Below are positions 1 to 8,498 of a stretch of 64,000 nucleotides of DNA, one piece after another (within the stretch, counting starts at the first letter, position 1; every line of letters begins with the position of its first letter). The notes beneath the pieces are model-generated. The model saw nothing but the letters and a program-made list of their open reading frames with translations. It made no database searches and was not told the origin of the DNA. Source of the DNA: Betaproteobacteria bacterium (lineage in GTDB: Bacteria > Pseudomonadota > Gammaproteobacteria > Burkholderiales > Usitatibacteraceae); the NCBI GenBank assembly GCA_016720925.1, contig JADKJR010000005.1:124001-188000 (forward strand), given 5' to 3'. The translations under genes and the position numbers were made by a program.

Positions 1-213
1 TGCACATAGCGCGGTCCATTGCACTTCATTCCAGCGCAGATGGCCGCCATCGGCGACGGTTAATCCGGCCAGCACCCGCAACAATGTTGTCTTGCCGCTG
101 CCGTTGGAACCCCGCAAAACCAGCGCTTGCCCCGACTCCAGCTTGAACGAGAGGTCCGCGAATAATTTGCGCGGCCCGCGACTGAGCGTCAAACCTGTAG
201 CGGCAAGGGTCAA
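1..213 (-). CDS. ccmA: Heme exporter ATP-binding protein CcmA (3' end outside window)
   Basis: ATPase of the CcmABCD heme exporter in system I cytochrome c maturation; it couples ATP hydrolysis to release of heme-loaded CcmE at the inner membrane. About 71 N-terminal residues are visible: a short ABC N-terminus, then the Walker A motif GSNGSGKTT followed by LLRVLAGL, the usual CcmA spacing. An in-frame TAG lies two codons upstream, so the likely start is TTG at 213-211, overlapping the ccmI stop as TTGA. That overlap implies translational coupling. Another ABC ATPase is possible from the fragment alone, but adjacency to ccmI makes CcmA the best call. The Walker B and signature motifs lie beyond the window. 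Confidence 0.82.
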   Translation of the reverse strand, partial: MTLAATGLTLSRGPRKLFADLSFKLESGQALVLRGSNGSGKTTLLRVLAGLTVADGGHLRWNEVQWTALCA

Positions 214-1625
214 GGCGCTACCCGGGAAATGGTTACCTTGATCGCGCGTGCGCCGGGTTTGATCGCTTCGCTGACCCCCGTCAGATCTCCCGGCTGAATC
301 GGCGCACTGCCCGACCGGGATATTCGCGCCTCGATGACGATCTCGGGGAATGACGAAAGACTCATTCCTGGCGCCATCGCCATGGCATCCGTCAATTCAA
401 ACGATTTCGGGAAATCACCAGCTTTCGGTGCCGGTATCCGGAGGATCGCCAACGGCATGCGCGGTCCTTCCTTGGCGCGGGCGAAAACGAACAATGTGTC
501 TGTCGGGCCGAGCTTCGCGGCGAATTCAGGTGTGAGCATGACTTGTCCGGAGACGGTCGCACCGGCGCTCGCGCCAGATGCGACAGGCGTGGGAGCTGCG
601 GGCACGGCAGCTTTAACGTTCTCCATCGGCCGTGCCGGAGCGGAGGCTGGCGCGGGGGTGGGAGCGGGCACGGCAGCCACATCGGCGCCGCGCGCGGGTG
701 CGGGTATTGGCCCTTTTCCACTTTGAACTTCGGCGATGATCGCGTCGATCTGCCGTTCGTCATCCGTATCTTTCGCCACAAGCGTTTTCAGCTTCTTCCA
801 GTATTTGAGAGAGGCCTCGCGGTTGCCCAGCCGAAGTTCCGCCGTGCCGGCCAGCGCGAGCCCCTTGGTGTTATTGGGGTCCAGCTTCAGCGCCTTCTGG
901 ATTAGCGCCATGGGCTTGCCTTCGAAACGGCCTTGCTGTTGCATCGCGACGGTATCCGCATAGTCGGCGAACAATTGGGCATCAGCCGGCAGCAATTGCG
1001 CGGCGCGTTCGTACGCTGCCGCTGCCTCGGCATAACGTCCCAGCGCGCCCTGCGAACGTGCGAGTAGCACCCAGCCCTTGGGGTCGCCCGGATTTTGCTG
1101 CATTTTTTGCGCGAGCGTGTCGACCATGGCAACAATCTGCTGGTCCGACACCGCCGAATCGGCGCCCGTACCCATGCCTGCATGCGGGGACCCTTCGCCG
1201 GCGCTTACCGCGGCGACTGGGCCACCTGGCCGCAATGCCTGCGGAGTACCGATGACGGCATAAATCATGAATGCGCCAATGGGGATCAGAGCGCCAAGTA
1301 CGCCCATCAACAGCCATGGGCGGCGATTGCGCGCTAATGTTGCCGGCACAACTTCCGCATTCGCCTCCCCCGGCACTTCATCGACCAGCCGCTGTTCGAG
1401 CTCATTCAACGCGGCATCGCGCTCTTCCGCACCTATGGAACCGCGTGCAAACTCCTCCTCGATTTCGCGCTTTTGCGAGCGGAATACAGCGACATTGCTG
1501 ACGGCATCGGATAACCTCGCCGGCTCAGCGCCGTGACTGCTGGAACGTGACCGCAACAGTGGAACAAGCACGAAAGCCAAAGCGACCAGCGACATCAGGC
1601 ATGCAATAACGATAAATGGGATCAC
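210..1625 (-). CDS. ccmI: Cytochrome c maturation protein CcmI (TPR apocytochrome chaperone)
   Basis: Membrane-anchored chaperone that holds apocytochrome c for heme ligation by CcmFH. About 471 aa. An N-terminal membrane segment (VIPFIVIACLMSLVALAF) is followed by a cytoplasmic CcmI N-domain with conserved VAVFRSQKREIEEEF, a second membrane segment near residue 105, two or three TPR units (WVLLARSQGALGRYAEAAAAY and following), an Ala/Pro-rich linker, and a C-terminal periplasmic domain (GQVMLTPEF...LFVFARAKEGPRMPLAI) that binds apocytochrome in this family. The frame could extend to TTG at 1664, but a TATAAT-like -10 lies at 1666-1671, so a transcript would begin inside that extension. GTG at 1625 has GGAAG just upstream and is preferred. 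The gene precedes ccmA, whereas ccmI is usually last in ccm operons. Confidence 0.88.
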   Translation of the reverse strand: MIPFIVIACLMSLVALAFVLVPLLRSRSSSHGAEPARLSDAVSNVAVFRSQKREIEEEFARGSIGAEERDAALNELEQRLVDEVPGEANAEVVPATLARNRRPWLLMGVLGALIPIGAFMIYAVIGTPQALRPGGPVAAVSAGEGSPHAGMGTGADSAVSDQQIVAMVDTLAQKMQQNPGDPKGWVLLARSQGALGRYAEAAAAYERAAQLLPADAQLFADYADTVAMQQQGRFEGKPMALIQKALKLDPNNTKGLALAGTAELRLGNREASLKYWKKLKTLVAKDTDDERQIDAIIAEVQSGKGPIPAPARGADVAAVPAPTPAPASAPARPMENVKAAVPAAPTPVASGASAGATVSGQVMLTPEFAAKLGPTDTLFVFARAKEGPRMPLAILRIPAPKAGDFPKSFELTDAMAMAPGMSLSSFPEIVIEARISRSGSAPIQPGDLTGVSEAIKPGARAIKVTISRVAP

Positions 1626-1665
1626 GGGTTCCGCTTCCAGTAGGACATAATTTTGGACAGGCAAG

Positions 1666-1671
1666 ATTATA
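1666..1671 (-). promoter_or_regulatory. Putative -10 element of the ccmI-ccmA operon
   Basis: On the minus strand the hexamer reads TATAAT. It lies about 40 nt upstream of the GTG chosen for ccmI. No good -35 hexamer is visible at 16-18 nt. Its position argues against the longer TTG start. Confidence 0.4.
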
Positions 1672-1993
1672 GCGCGCGGGCAGGTAGTACCACCGTCGCC
1701 ACCGCCTTGTATACCCCCTCACTCACAGGGGTTTCTGCCGCGCGGAAAACGATCAAGCCGCGCATTTTCAATACGCCCATTGCCGATTGTAGACAAGCGG
1801 GATTAAGGATAAATTACCGGAAGTTCCTGGGGCGATTCCGCGAAGGACAATTCGTTGGCTCACCGCGTGGATCACCCGCTTTTGCGCACGCGATGACGAA
1901 CTGCGGCGAAAATACCTTCAATTCCATTTCTTGCTGCGCACGTTTTGGACCCGGTTTGCTCCCACAGACCTTGATCGACTCCATCAGGAACCC
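1672..1993. other. Intergenic stretch with no assignable gene
   Basis: No recognisable product was found on either strand. On the plus strand a frame is open from 1793 after a TAG, continuous with the broken DUF4440 gene, and encodes a Trp/Arg-rich peptide around LRRKYLQFHFLLRTFWTRF. It has no ATG, GTG or TTG start in a sensible position and I do not recognise it. Confidence 0.4.
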
Positions 1994-2407
1994 ATGGCGG
2001 AGACCGTCGAACAGTTGCGGGATCGGCTCATCAAGTTGGAACTTGCGATGTAAGGACGCCAGCCAGAAAGTGCCAGGAACAGCGCGGTGCATTCGCTGCG
2101 TGACGACTTCTTTGAATTTGGCAGCTCCGGCGGAATCATCAACAAGGAGATGGTGTTGGCTTACCTCGGCGCGGAGACTATCGACATGACCTCGGTTGAT
2201 TTCACGCTGCATGTATTGGCCGACGGAGTCGCCCTGCTGACATATCGTTCCTTGAAACGCTTTGGCGGTGCAAAACCACTGCTCTATTCCAATCGAAGTT
2301 CAATCTGGACGTGCACGAATGGTGATTGGCAAATGTTCTTTCATCAAGGAACGCCGGCGATTTCCTTTGAGTTCGATGTGCCTGGTTCGCATCAATTGAA
2401 GCGATAG
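1994..2407 (+). pseudogene. DUF4440/NTF2-like protein interrupted by an in-frame stop
   Basis: The frame from ATG 1994 reads MAETVEQLRDRLIKLELAM, stop (TAA 2051-2053), GRQPESARNSAVHSLRDDFFEFGSSG and continues to 2407. DFFEFGSSG, LADGVALLTYRS and WQMFFHQGTP are typical of DUF4440 proteins, small alpha+beta-barrel members of the NTF2 superfamily of unknown role. The residues before the stop match the family's N-terminal helix, so one CAA-to-TAA change in a LELAMQ context explains the break. Translation from GTG at 2087 would give a 106-aa protein without the first helix. The 3' end overlaps the convergent dioxygenase gene by about 16 nt. A sequencing error is a possible alternative. Confidence 0.55.
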
Positions 2408-3174
2408 GCATCCATCGCCAATGCCGAACCCTCAAAGCCGTCGAACACCCGCTCCGATTTTGCGTCTTGGCCCGCCGCACCCAGCGCGACAAACAGGGGC
2501 AAAAAATGCTCTTCCGTTGGATGCGCGCGCACCGCATCCGGCGCTTCCTGACGATAACGGGTCAACGCATCGACATCGTGCGCGGCCAGGTGATCGAATA
2601 CCCAGCGTTGAAACTCCTGGGCATAAGGCGCGTGTGCCGTCTGTCCGCGCGACATCATCCAGTCGCGCAGGTTGTGCGTGAGATGTCCAGAGCCGACGAT
2701 CAGCACACCTTCATGGGTCAGCGGCGCCAGCGCACGGCCGACATCGTAATGGTGGCGCGGGCCGATCGCCGGCTGCACAGAGAGTTGCACCACGGGCACG
2801 TCGGCATCGGGATACATTTTCAGCAGTGGCACCCAGGTGCCATGATCGAGTCCGCGGTTGCCATCAATGACTGCTGGCAATCCCGCCGACTTCAGCAGCA
2901 CCTGCGCGTGCGCCGCGATATCCGGCGCGCCCGGTACAGGGTAGACAATCTTGTACAACTCATCCGGGAAGCCCCCGAAGTCGTAGATCATCGACGGTTT
3001 GGCGTTGCCGGAAAGCATGGGCAGGTTAGTCTCCCAATGCGCCGTCACAATCAGCACGGCCTTGGGCCTGGGCAATTGCGTTGCAAGTGCCGCCCATACC
3101 TGGCCAGCTGCGCCTGAGTGGATGGCGTGCATGGGTGAGCCGTGCGAAAGGAAAAGTGTCGGTAGCTTATGCAT
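2392..3174 (-). CDS. Extradiol aromatic ring-opening dioxygenase, DODA/LigB-type (YgiD-like)
   Basis: About 260 aa, the usual size of the 4,5-DOPA extradiol dioxygenase (YgiD) family of non-heme iron or zinc enzymes that cleave catechols. Metal-site motifs are present in order: LSHGSPMHAI near the N-terminus, TAHWET, RGLDHGTWVPLL and the C-terminal PTEEHFLPLFVALGAA. ATG at 3174 aligns with the family start (MHKLPTLFLSHGSP). The frame extends 12 codons to a GTG at 3210, which is less likely. The gene follows the hydrogenase-like operon on the same strand after about 120 nt and is probably transcribed separately. The true substrate cannot be read from the sequence. Confidence 0.85.
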   Translation of the reverse strand: MHKLPTLFLSHGSPMHAIHSGAAGQVWAALATQLPRPKAVLIVTAHWETNLPMLSGNAKPSMIYDFGGFPDELYKIVYPVPGAPDIAAHAQVLLKSAGLPAVIDGNRGLDHGTWVPLLKMYPDADVPVVQLSVQPAIGPRHHYDVGRALAPLTHEGVLIVGSGHLTHNLRDWMMSRGQTAHAPYAQEFQRWVFDHLAAHDVDALTRYRQEAPDAVRAHPTEEHFLPLFVALGAAGQDAKSERVFDGFEGSALAMDAYRFN

Positions 3175-3293
3175 GATCGGAAAGTCCGGGAGACTGCGAG
3201 GTTTCACCAAGGCGATTGTGCGGGATCATCAAGCTTGTGCCTGCATGAGCCGTTCGCGGGACCGCACTGACGTTGCGCCCAGCCTGCAGTTTC

Positions 3294-3833
3294 CTAAGCG
3301 CCAAGTCGCTCCACCCGGGCGGTGACCGCGGTGAGGATACCCTGCAGGATCTCGATCGGCGGCGGCGGACAACCCGGAACAGAGACGTCCACGGGAATGA
3401 CGTTCGATATTGCACCGCAACTGGCGTAGCTTTCACCAAACACGCCGCCATTGCAGCCGCATTCGCCGACCGCGACTACCAGTTTCGGATCAGGGGTGGC
3501 TTCCCAGGCAATCCTGAGGGCGCGCTCCATGTTGCGTGAAACCGGTCCGGTCACGAGCAACATATCGGCATGCCGTGGACTGGCCACAAACTTGATGCCC
3601 AGCCCCTCAATGTTGTAGTAGGGGTTGTTGAGTGCGTGGATTTCGAGTTCGCAACCGTTGCACGAGCCTGCATCGACTTGACGAATTGCCAGCGCGCGAC
3701 CAAGTTTTTTCAGAAGTTCATGGTGAATTTGTTCAGGACGCAGGCTGTTCGTTTCCCGGAATTTCTCTTGCACCGCAGGCGCCGGTTCGCTGACGATGCC
3801 TGTTCGGATGATCTTGAGCAGGATAGGAATCAT
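3294..3833 (-). CDS. hyfI: Hydrogenase-4-like small subunit (HyfI/NuoB family)
   Basis: Peripheral Fe-S subunit of a complex I/group 4 hydrogenase-type enzyme, 179 aa. The four cysteines for the proximal [4Fe-4S] cluster are present: C58 and C61 in SCNGCELE, C125 in GECGC and C155 in VPGCPPPP. Motifs SPRHADMLLVTGPV and NVIPVDVSVPGC match HycG/HyfI closely. An electron path to the large subunit is therefore probably intact, although that subunit has lost the Ni-Fe ligands. The start overlaps the hyfG stop (ATGA), so it is the last, translationally coupled gene of the six-gene operon. E. coli HyfI is longer; this one is close to the minimal NuoB core. Confidence 0.9.
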   Translation of the reverse strand: MIPILLKIIRTGIVSEPAPAVQEKFRETNSLRPEQIHHELLKKLGRALAIRQVDAGSCNGCELEIHALNNPYYNIEGLGIKFVASPRHADMLLVTGPVSRNMERALRIAWEATPDPKLVVAVGECGCNGGVFGESYASCGAISNVIPVDVSVPGCPPPPIEILQGILTAVTARVERLGA

Positions 3834-5404
3834 GAGTCGTGCCCGCTGTAGCTCAGGTTGAACGACTTATTGATAAGCGGGAAATCGGGAACGATATTGT
3901 CCATTGCGGCATGTTCCAGAATGGGCCAGTTCTGCCAGGATGGGTCGTGCGCATGTCCACGGCGAATCATGCCACCTTCGCCAACCTCCAGCGCCACCAG
4001 CACCTCTCCACGCCATCCTTCCACCCAGCCAAAACCCAAGGCACCGACCGGCGGAACAGTAACATCGGTGCGCAATTCGCCAGCAGGCAGTTTGTGCACG
4101 ATCTGCCGAATCAATCGCAGCGACTCGAACAATTCATCGAAGCGCACCGTCACGCGTGCCGCAGCATCGCCGTTGGGCCGCACCGCGGCTTTCACGCCCA
4201 GTTCATCATAGGGTGCGACGGGATGCGCGACGCGCAAATCGCGTGCCTGCCCGCTGGCACGCGCGGCGAAGCCGGTGAGTCCGAGCCGCATTGCCAATTG
4301 CGGCGTCACGCGGCCAGCGGTGATAAAGCGGTCCTGCAGCCCGGCGTGTTCATAGTAAATGTGCCGCAACTCCTGCAGCTCCTTTTCAAGGTCGTAGGAG
4401 AGTCGCGCCAGCCGCTCAGCCTCTTCGGCGGAAAGATCACGCGACACGCCACCGGGCACAATGCAATCCATCATGAAGCGGTGACCGAAGACGCGACCGG
4501 CCCAGCGCAACCAGTCCTCTTTGAGACGCATGAATTGCGAAAGACCAAAGGCGAGCGCTGCGTCGTTTCCCAGTGCACCCAGATCACCCAGGTGATTGGC
4601 GACACGCTCACGTTCCAGCATGAGTGCCCGCAGCCAGGTCGCGCGGGCCGGCGCGGTAACAGCCATGATTGACTCGGCCGCCTGCGCGTACGCCCACGCA
4701 TAGGCAACGGTTGAATCTCCCGAAACACGCCCGGCGAGCTTGGCGCCATTTGCCAAGGTGAAACTCTCAAATCGTTTATCGACACCCTTGTGCGTATAGC
4801 CAAGGCGTTCTTCAAGTCGCAGTACCTTTTCGCCGACGATCGAAAAACGGAAGTGGCCCGGCTCGATGATTCCCGCATGAATCGGCCCGACGGGAATCTC
4901 GTGCACCCCGTCACCGGCGACCCGCACGAAGGGATAGGCTTGCTGCGGATTGTCGAAATGTTGCGTGCGATCGAAATCCCGGCGCAATGGAAACACGCCT
5001 TCCGGCCACGCACCATGGCGGAGCCAGGGACGCCGGTCGACTGGGTCACTCGGGCTGGCATCACTTGCCTGAATGCCGAGAAGGTCATACACCGCGCGCT
5101 GCATGCGGTTGGCAACCGGGAACATGCCGGAGAGGTCGGGGTAGCAGGGAATTTCCGATTCCGGAGTCGGCGGGATGGATAACTCAACCACGGCCAATCC
5201 GCTATCGACGGCATATGCCGCGAACATGCCGAACGTTCCGTCGCGATCGCGATTGTCCGTCCCCCAAAGGGCGACCAGTTTGCGGCCTGTCTCGTGTACC
5301 AGGCGCGCCGCTTCGTTCCATTCGGCGCTGTCAACCCGAGCCACCGCGACCGGTACCGCACCGGGAAGCAGGCGAAAACCAAGTGAGAGTCCGGGAATGC
5401 GCAT
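3830..5404 (-). CDS. hyfG: Hydrogenase-4-like large subunit (NuoC-NuoD fusion) lacking Ni-Fe cysteines
   Basis: A 524-aa fusion of a NuoC-like N-terminal part (to about residue 150, DRRPWLRHGAWPEGVFPLRRDF) and a NuoD/HyfG catalytic domain (GPIHAGIIEPGHFRF, LGYTHKGVDKRFE). In [NiFe] enzymes the active site is held by an N-terminal RxCGxC motif and a C-terminal DPCxxC. Here the first reads RVSGDST (226-232), with both cysteines replaced, and the C-terminus ends FPLINKSFNLSYSGHDS with no cysteine. The metal site is therefore absent, as in energy-converting-hydrogenase-related (Ehr) complexes and complex I. The fold otherwise looks complete and undamaged, so this is divergence rather than decay. 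The substrate is unknown; quinone, formate-linked or ferredoxin redox are all open. Fourteen nt separate it from hyfF. Confidence 0.88.
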   Translation of the reverse strand: MRIPGLSLGFRLLPGAVPVAVARVDSAEWNEAARLVHETGRKLVALWGTDNRDRDGTFGMFAAYAVDSGLAVVELSIPPTPESEIPCYPDLSGMFPVANRMQRAVYDLLGIQASDASPSDPVDRRPWLRHGAWPEGVFPLRRDFDRTQHFDNPQQAYPFVRVAGDGVHEIPVGPIHAGIIEPGHFRFSIVGEKVLRLEERLGYTHKGVDKRFESFTLANGAKLAGRVSGDSTVAYAWAYAQAAESIMAVTAPARATWLRALMLERERVANHLGDLGALGNDAALAFGLSQFMRLKEDWLRWAGRVFGHRFMMDCIVPGGVSRDLSAEEAERLARLSYDLEKELQELRHIYYEHAGLQDRFITAGRVTPQLAMRLGLTGFAARASGQARDLRVAHPVAPYDELGVKAAVRPNGDAAARVTVRFDELFESLRLIRQIVHKLPAGELRTDVTVPPVGALGFGWVEGWRGEVLVALEVGEGGMIRRGHAHDPSWQNWPILEHAAMDNIVPDFPLINKSFNLSYSGHDS

Positions 5405-5416
5405 GAATGGCGCTCC

Positions 5417-6877
5417 TTATCCGATCAACTTCGCCGCCTGCTCGTACCAGCGCGCGAGATAGGGCGGAATATACAGGCCGAGCATCAGGCCCAGACCGAG
5501 ATGGATGAACACCGGCACCAGCGCCGGCTGGTGGGCCAGCGGTTTCACGTTGGTGTCACCGAACACCATCGGCTGCACTTTGCCGAATACCGCCGCGAAC
5601 GCGACACCCAGCGAAATCAACAGGAACGGCGTCGTCCACGCATGCTCGCGCATGGCGGTGGTGAGAATCAGGAACTCGCTGGCGAAAACGCCGAACGGTG
5701 GCATACCCAGGATGGCAATCGTGCCGAGCAGCAGACCCCAGCCGATCGCTGGACTTTGCGCCAACAGGCCGCGGATGTCCTCCATGGTTTGCGTGCCGGC
5801 CTTTTGTGTCGCGTGGCCGACGGCGAAAAATATCGCCGACTTGATCAGTGAATGCACGGTCATGTGCAGCAACCCGGCAAAATTGGCGATCGGACCACCC
5901 ATGCCGAACGCAAACGCCATCAGTCCCATGTGTTCAATCGACGAATACGCAAACATGCGCTTGACGTCCTTTTGCCGCGACAGAAAAAAGGCGGCCACCA
6001 CCACCGACATCAGGCCAAAGCCCATCATCATATTGCCGGCGAAATGCGTTCCGAGTGCACCATCGGTCAGCACTTTCATGCGGATCAGACAATAGAGCGC
6101 GACATTCAGCAACAAACCGGACAGCACCGCGGAAATTGGTGTCGGGCCTTCGGCATGGGCATCCGGCAGCCAGTTGTGCAGCGGCACAAGTCCCACCTTG
6201 GTGCCGTAGCCCACCAGCAGAAACACAAAGGCGAGCGAGAGAATGGCCGGTTCGAGCTGGGTCTTGACGACGTTCAAATGCGTCCACAACAGGGCGTTAC
6301 CCTCCGCGCCAAGCACGCGCTCGGCCGCGAAATACAGCAGGATCGTGCCGAACAGTGCTTGTGCGATGCCGACGCCGCAGAGGATGAAGTACTTCCATGC
6401 CGCCTCCAGGCTGGCGGCGGTGCGATATACCGACACCAGCAGCACCGTCGCCAGAGTCGCCGCTTCCATCGCTACCCACAGGATGCCCAGGTTGTTGGTG
6501 GTGAGCGCCACCAACATGGTGAAATTGAATGCCTGGTACATGCTGTGATACAGGCGCATGCGTCCGGGCGTCATGCGCCCATGGTCGCGTTCGATGCGCA
6601 TGTAAGGTCGGGAAAACAGCGAGGTGGTGAAGCCGACAAACGCCGTCAATGCCACCAGAAATACATTGAGCGGGTCGACGAAGAACTGCTCATCGAGCAA
6701 TACCACCGCGCCGCCGGAAATGATCTCGACCGTGAGCCAGACCGAAACTGCGAAGGTGGCAAGACTGAAGCCAACGTTGATCTCCGGTGCGCGATTGTTG
6801 GCGCCCGCCAGCGCCAGCACCAGGCTACCCACCACAGGGCAGATGAATAGCAGCAACAGGGGTGTCAGCGCGTCCAT
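5417..6877 (-). CDS. hyfF: Hydrogenase-4-like proton-translocating subunit HyfF (NuoL/M/N family)
   Basis: A 486-aa polytopic inner-membrane protein of the Mrp antiporter/NuoLMN family with about 14 predicted membrane segments. Family signatures include the Lys-bearing helix GYGTKVGLVPLHNWLPDAHAE, FAYSSIEHMGLMAF and the preceding TPISAVLSGLLLNVALY. The buried lysine of GTKVGLVPLH and the Glu in the N-terminal half (WVAMEAATLATVLL) are the residues used for proton transfer in relatives. The ATG overlaps the hyfE stop by one base (TGATG). With HyfB it gives the complex two antiporter-like modules; a separate HyfD-like subunit is absent. Confidence 0.9.
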   Translation of the reverse strand: MDALTPLLLLFICPVVGSLVLALAGANNRAPEINVGFSLATFAVSVWLTVEIISGGAVVLLDEQFFVDPLNVFLVALTAFVGFTTSLFSRPYMRIERDHGRMTPGRMRLYHSMYQAFNFTMLVALTTNNLGILWVAMEAATLATVLLVSVYRTAASLEAAWKYFILCGVGIAQALFGTILLYFAAERVLGAEGNALLWTHLNVVKTQLEPAILSLAFVFLLVGYGTKVGLVPLHNWLPDAHAEGPTPISAVLSGLLLNVALYCLIRMKVLTDGALGTHFAGNMMMGFGLMSVVVAAFFLSRQKDVKRMFAYSSIEHMGLMAFAFGMGGPIANFAGLLHMTVHSLIKSAIFFAVGHATQKAGTQTMEDIRGLLAQSPAIGWGLLLGTIAILGMPPFGVFASEFLILTTAMREHAWTTPFLLISLGVAFAAVFGKVQPMVFGDTNVKPLAHQPALVPVFIHLGLGLMLGLYIPPYLARWYEQAAKLIG

Positions 6878-7536
6878 CAGTCCTCTTTCAGATTTTCAAG
6901 ATGATGGATATCGAGGGAATCGAACTGTTCGCGGATCTGGAACATGAACACGCCGAGTATCACCATGCCGACCAGCACATCGAGCGCAATGCCGAGCTCG
7001 ACCACCATCGGCATGCCATAGGTGGCGCTAGTGGCGGCAAAGAAAAGGCCGTTCTCCATGGCCAGGAAACCTATCACCTGCGGCACCGCCTTGGAGCGTG
7101 TAATCATCATCAGGAACGACAACAGCACGCAAGCGAGTGCGATGCCGAGTGTGCCGCGTGCGATTGACGTGGAAAATTGTGAGATCGGCAACGCGAGGTT
7201 GAATGCGAACACGACCAATCCAATACCAACCAGCATCATGCTGGGGATATTGATAAGTGTCTCGATATCCCACTTCACATTCAGGCGTCGTATCAGACGG
7301 TGAAGAATATAGGGAAGGACCAACACCTTGAGGACGAAGGTAATCGCGGCCGAATACAACAGGTGTCTCTGGCCGGTGGCAAAAGCAACTGTGAGCGTCG
7401 AGCCCACCAGCGCCAGCCCCTGGAAAGCAAAAAGATTGATGAGCGACAGGATGCGCCGCTGCGAAAGCATGGCAAACGCGATCAACAGCAGGATAGCGGC
7501 GAAGAGATTGACGATCTGGCCGGTCAGCGCGCTCAT
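6877..7536 (-). CDS. hyfE: Hydrogenase-4-like membrane subunit HyfE
   Basis: A 219-aa membrane protein with about six or seven hydrophobic segments. The N-terminal half resembles NuoK-like HyfE (MSALTGQIVNLFAAILLLIAF, SQRRILSLINLFAFQGLALV) and the C-terminal half carries the conserved FLAMENGLFFAATSATYGMPMVVE, whose Glu residues lie in membrane helices. The start ATG at 7536 lies one base after the hyfC stop; an upstream in-frame extension overlaps hyfC and gives a poor N-terminus. Length matches E. coli HyfE. Its role is inferred as part of the membrane arm that conducts protons. Confidence 0.87.
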   Translation of the reverse strand: MSALTGQIVNLFAAILLLIAFAMLSQRRILSLINLFAFQGLALVGSTLTVAFATGQRHLLYSAAITFVLKVLVLPYILHRLIRRLNVKWDIETLINIPSMMLVGIGLVVFAFNLALPISQFSTSIARGTLGIALACVLLSFLMMITRSKAVPQVIGFLAMENGLFFAATSATYGMPMVVELGIALDVLVGMVILGVFMFQIREQFDSLDIHHLENLKED

Positions 7537-7537
7537 G

Positions 7538-8485
7538 TCAGGCCCCCAACAACAAATGAACCAGCAAAGCCAAAACGCCGAGCAGAAACGCGGTTGCAAG
7601 GAATTCCGGTGCGCGGAAAATACGCATCTTGGCGAGCACGGTCTCGATCACCGCCATCAGCAAGCCGCCGACGGCGAGTTTCAGCAGCAGCACTGGCAGC
7701 GCGAACAACAACGCCACATGGTCACTCGCGGCGGCCACGCCCCATGGCAGGAATAGCGCGGCGCCGGCACAGGAATAGGCGAACAGCTTGAGCATCGCCG
7801 CCCATTCGATGAGCGCAAGATGGCGGCCCGAATACTCAAGGATGAGTGCTTCGTGGATCATCGTCAGCTCAAGGTGCGTGGCCGGGTTGTCGATCGGCAC
7901 GCGGGCGTTTTCGGCAAGCGACACCATGGTGAATGCGATGCCGGCGAAGGCGAGACTGGGCAAGATGGTGAATTCACTACTTCCCAGGTGGCTCACGATT
8001 GTGGCGAGTGAGGTCGAGCTGGCGATCAGCGAAACGGTGAAAAGCACCATCAACAGGGCCGGCTCCGCGAGGAAGCCGATCAGCATTTCGCGCCTCGCAC
8101 CGAGGCCGCCGAACGATGTTCCGATGTCCATGGCGGCGAGTGAAATGAACAACCTTGCCAGGCCGAACAGCCCCACCAGGGCGATCGCATCGGCGGCCGG
8201 CGCCAGCGGCAGGTTGGTGGAAATGGTCGGGATGATCGCGCAGGCGAGCAGCATGCAGCCGAACACGATATAGGGAGTGAATCGGAATATCGGGCTCGCG
8301 GTATGGGCGATGACCGGCTCCTTCAGAAACAACTTGTGCAGCAGGAAAAACGGCTGCCACAGCGGCGGCGCGCGCCGATTTTGCAGCCACGCGCGGCACA
8401 TGTTCACCCAGCCCATGAGCAGCGGCGCCGCCACCAGGGCAATCAGCATTTCCGTCAGTTGCGCAAGGATGCCTTCAACATTCAT
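7538..8485 (-). CDS. hyfC: Hydrogenase-4-like membrane subunit HyfC (NuoH family)
   Basis: A 315-aa protein of the NuoH/HycD/HyfC family, which forms the junction between the hydrophilic and membrane arms. Conserved stretches are ARLFISLAAMDIGTSFGGLGARREM, SLAENARVPIDNPATHLELTMIHEAL and the C-terminal KMRIFRAPEFLATAFLLG. The acidic loop ENARVPIDNPATHLELTMIHE is the hallmark of the subunit. ATG at 8485 follows the hyfB stop by 13 nt. A longer frame to 8620 overlaps hyfB and starts with a low-complexity basic peptide unlike the family, so it was rejected. Confidence 0.9.
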   Translation of the reverse strand: MNVEGILAQLTEMLIALVAAPLLMGWVNMCRAWLQNRRAPPLWQPFFLLHKLFLKEPVIAHTASPIFRFTPYIVFGCMLLACAIIPTISTNLPLAPAADAIALVGLFGLARLFISLAAMDIGTSFGGLGARREMLIGFLAEPALLMVLFTVSLIASSTSLATIVSHLGSSEFTILPSLAFAGIAFTMVSLAENARVPIDNPATHLELTMIHEALILEYSGRHLALIEWAAMLKLFAYSCAGAALFLPWGVAAASDHVALLFALPVLLLKLAVGGLLMAVIETVLAKMRIFRAPEFLATAFLLGVLALLVHLLLGA

Positions 8486-8498
8486 CTGCTTGAGCGAT

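Noticed and set aside
5501..6850. Plus-strand frames of 100-330 aa opposite hyfF
   Set aside because: They are antisense to conserved membrane helices, with Gln/His/Arg-rich composition and no family resemblance.
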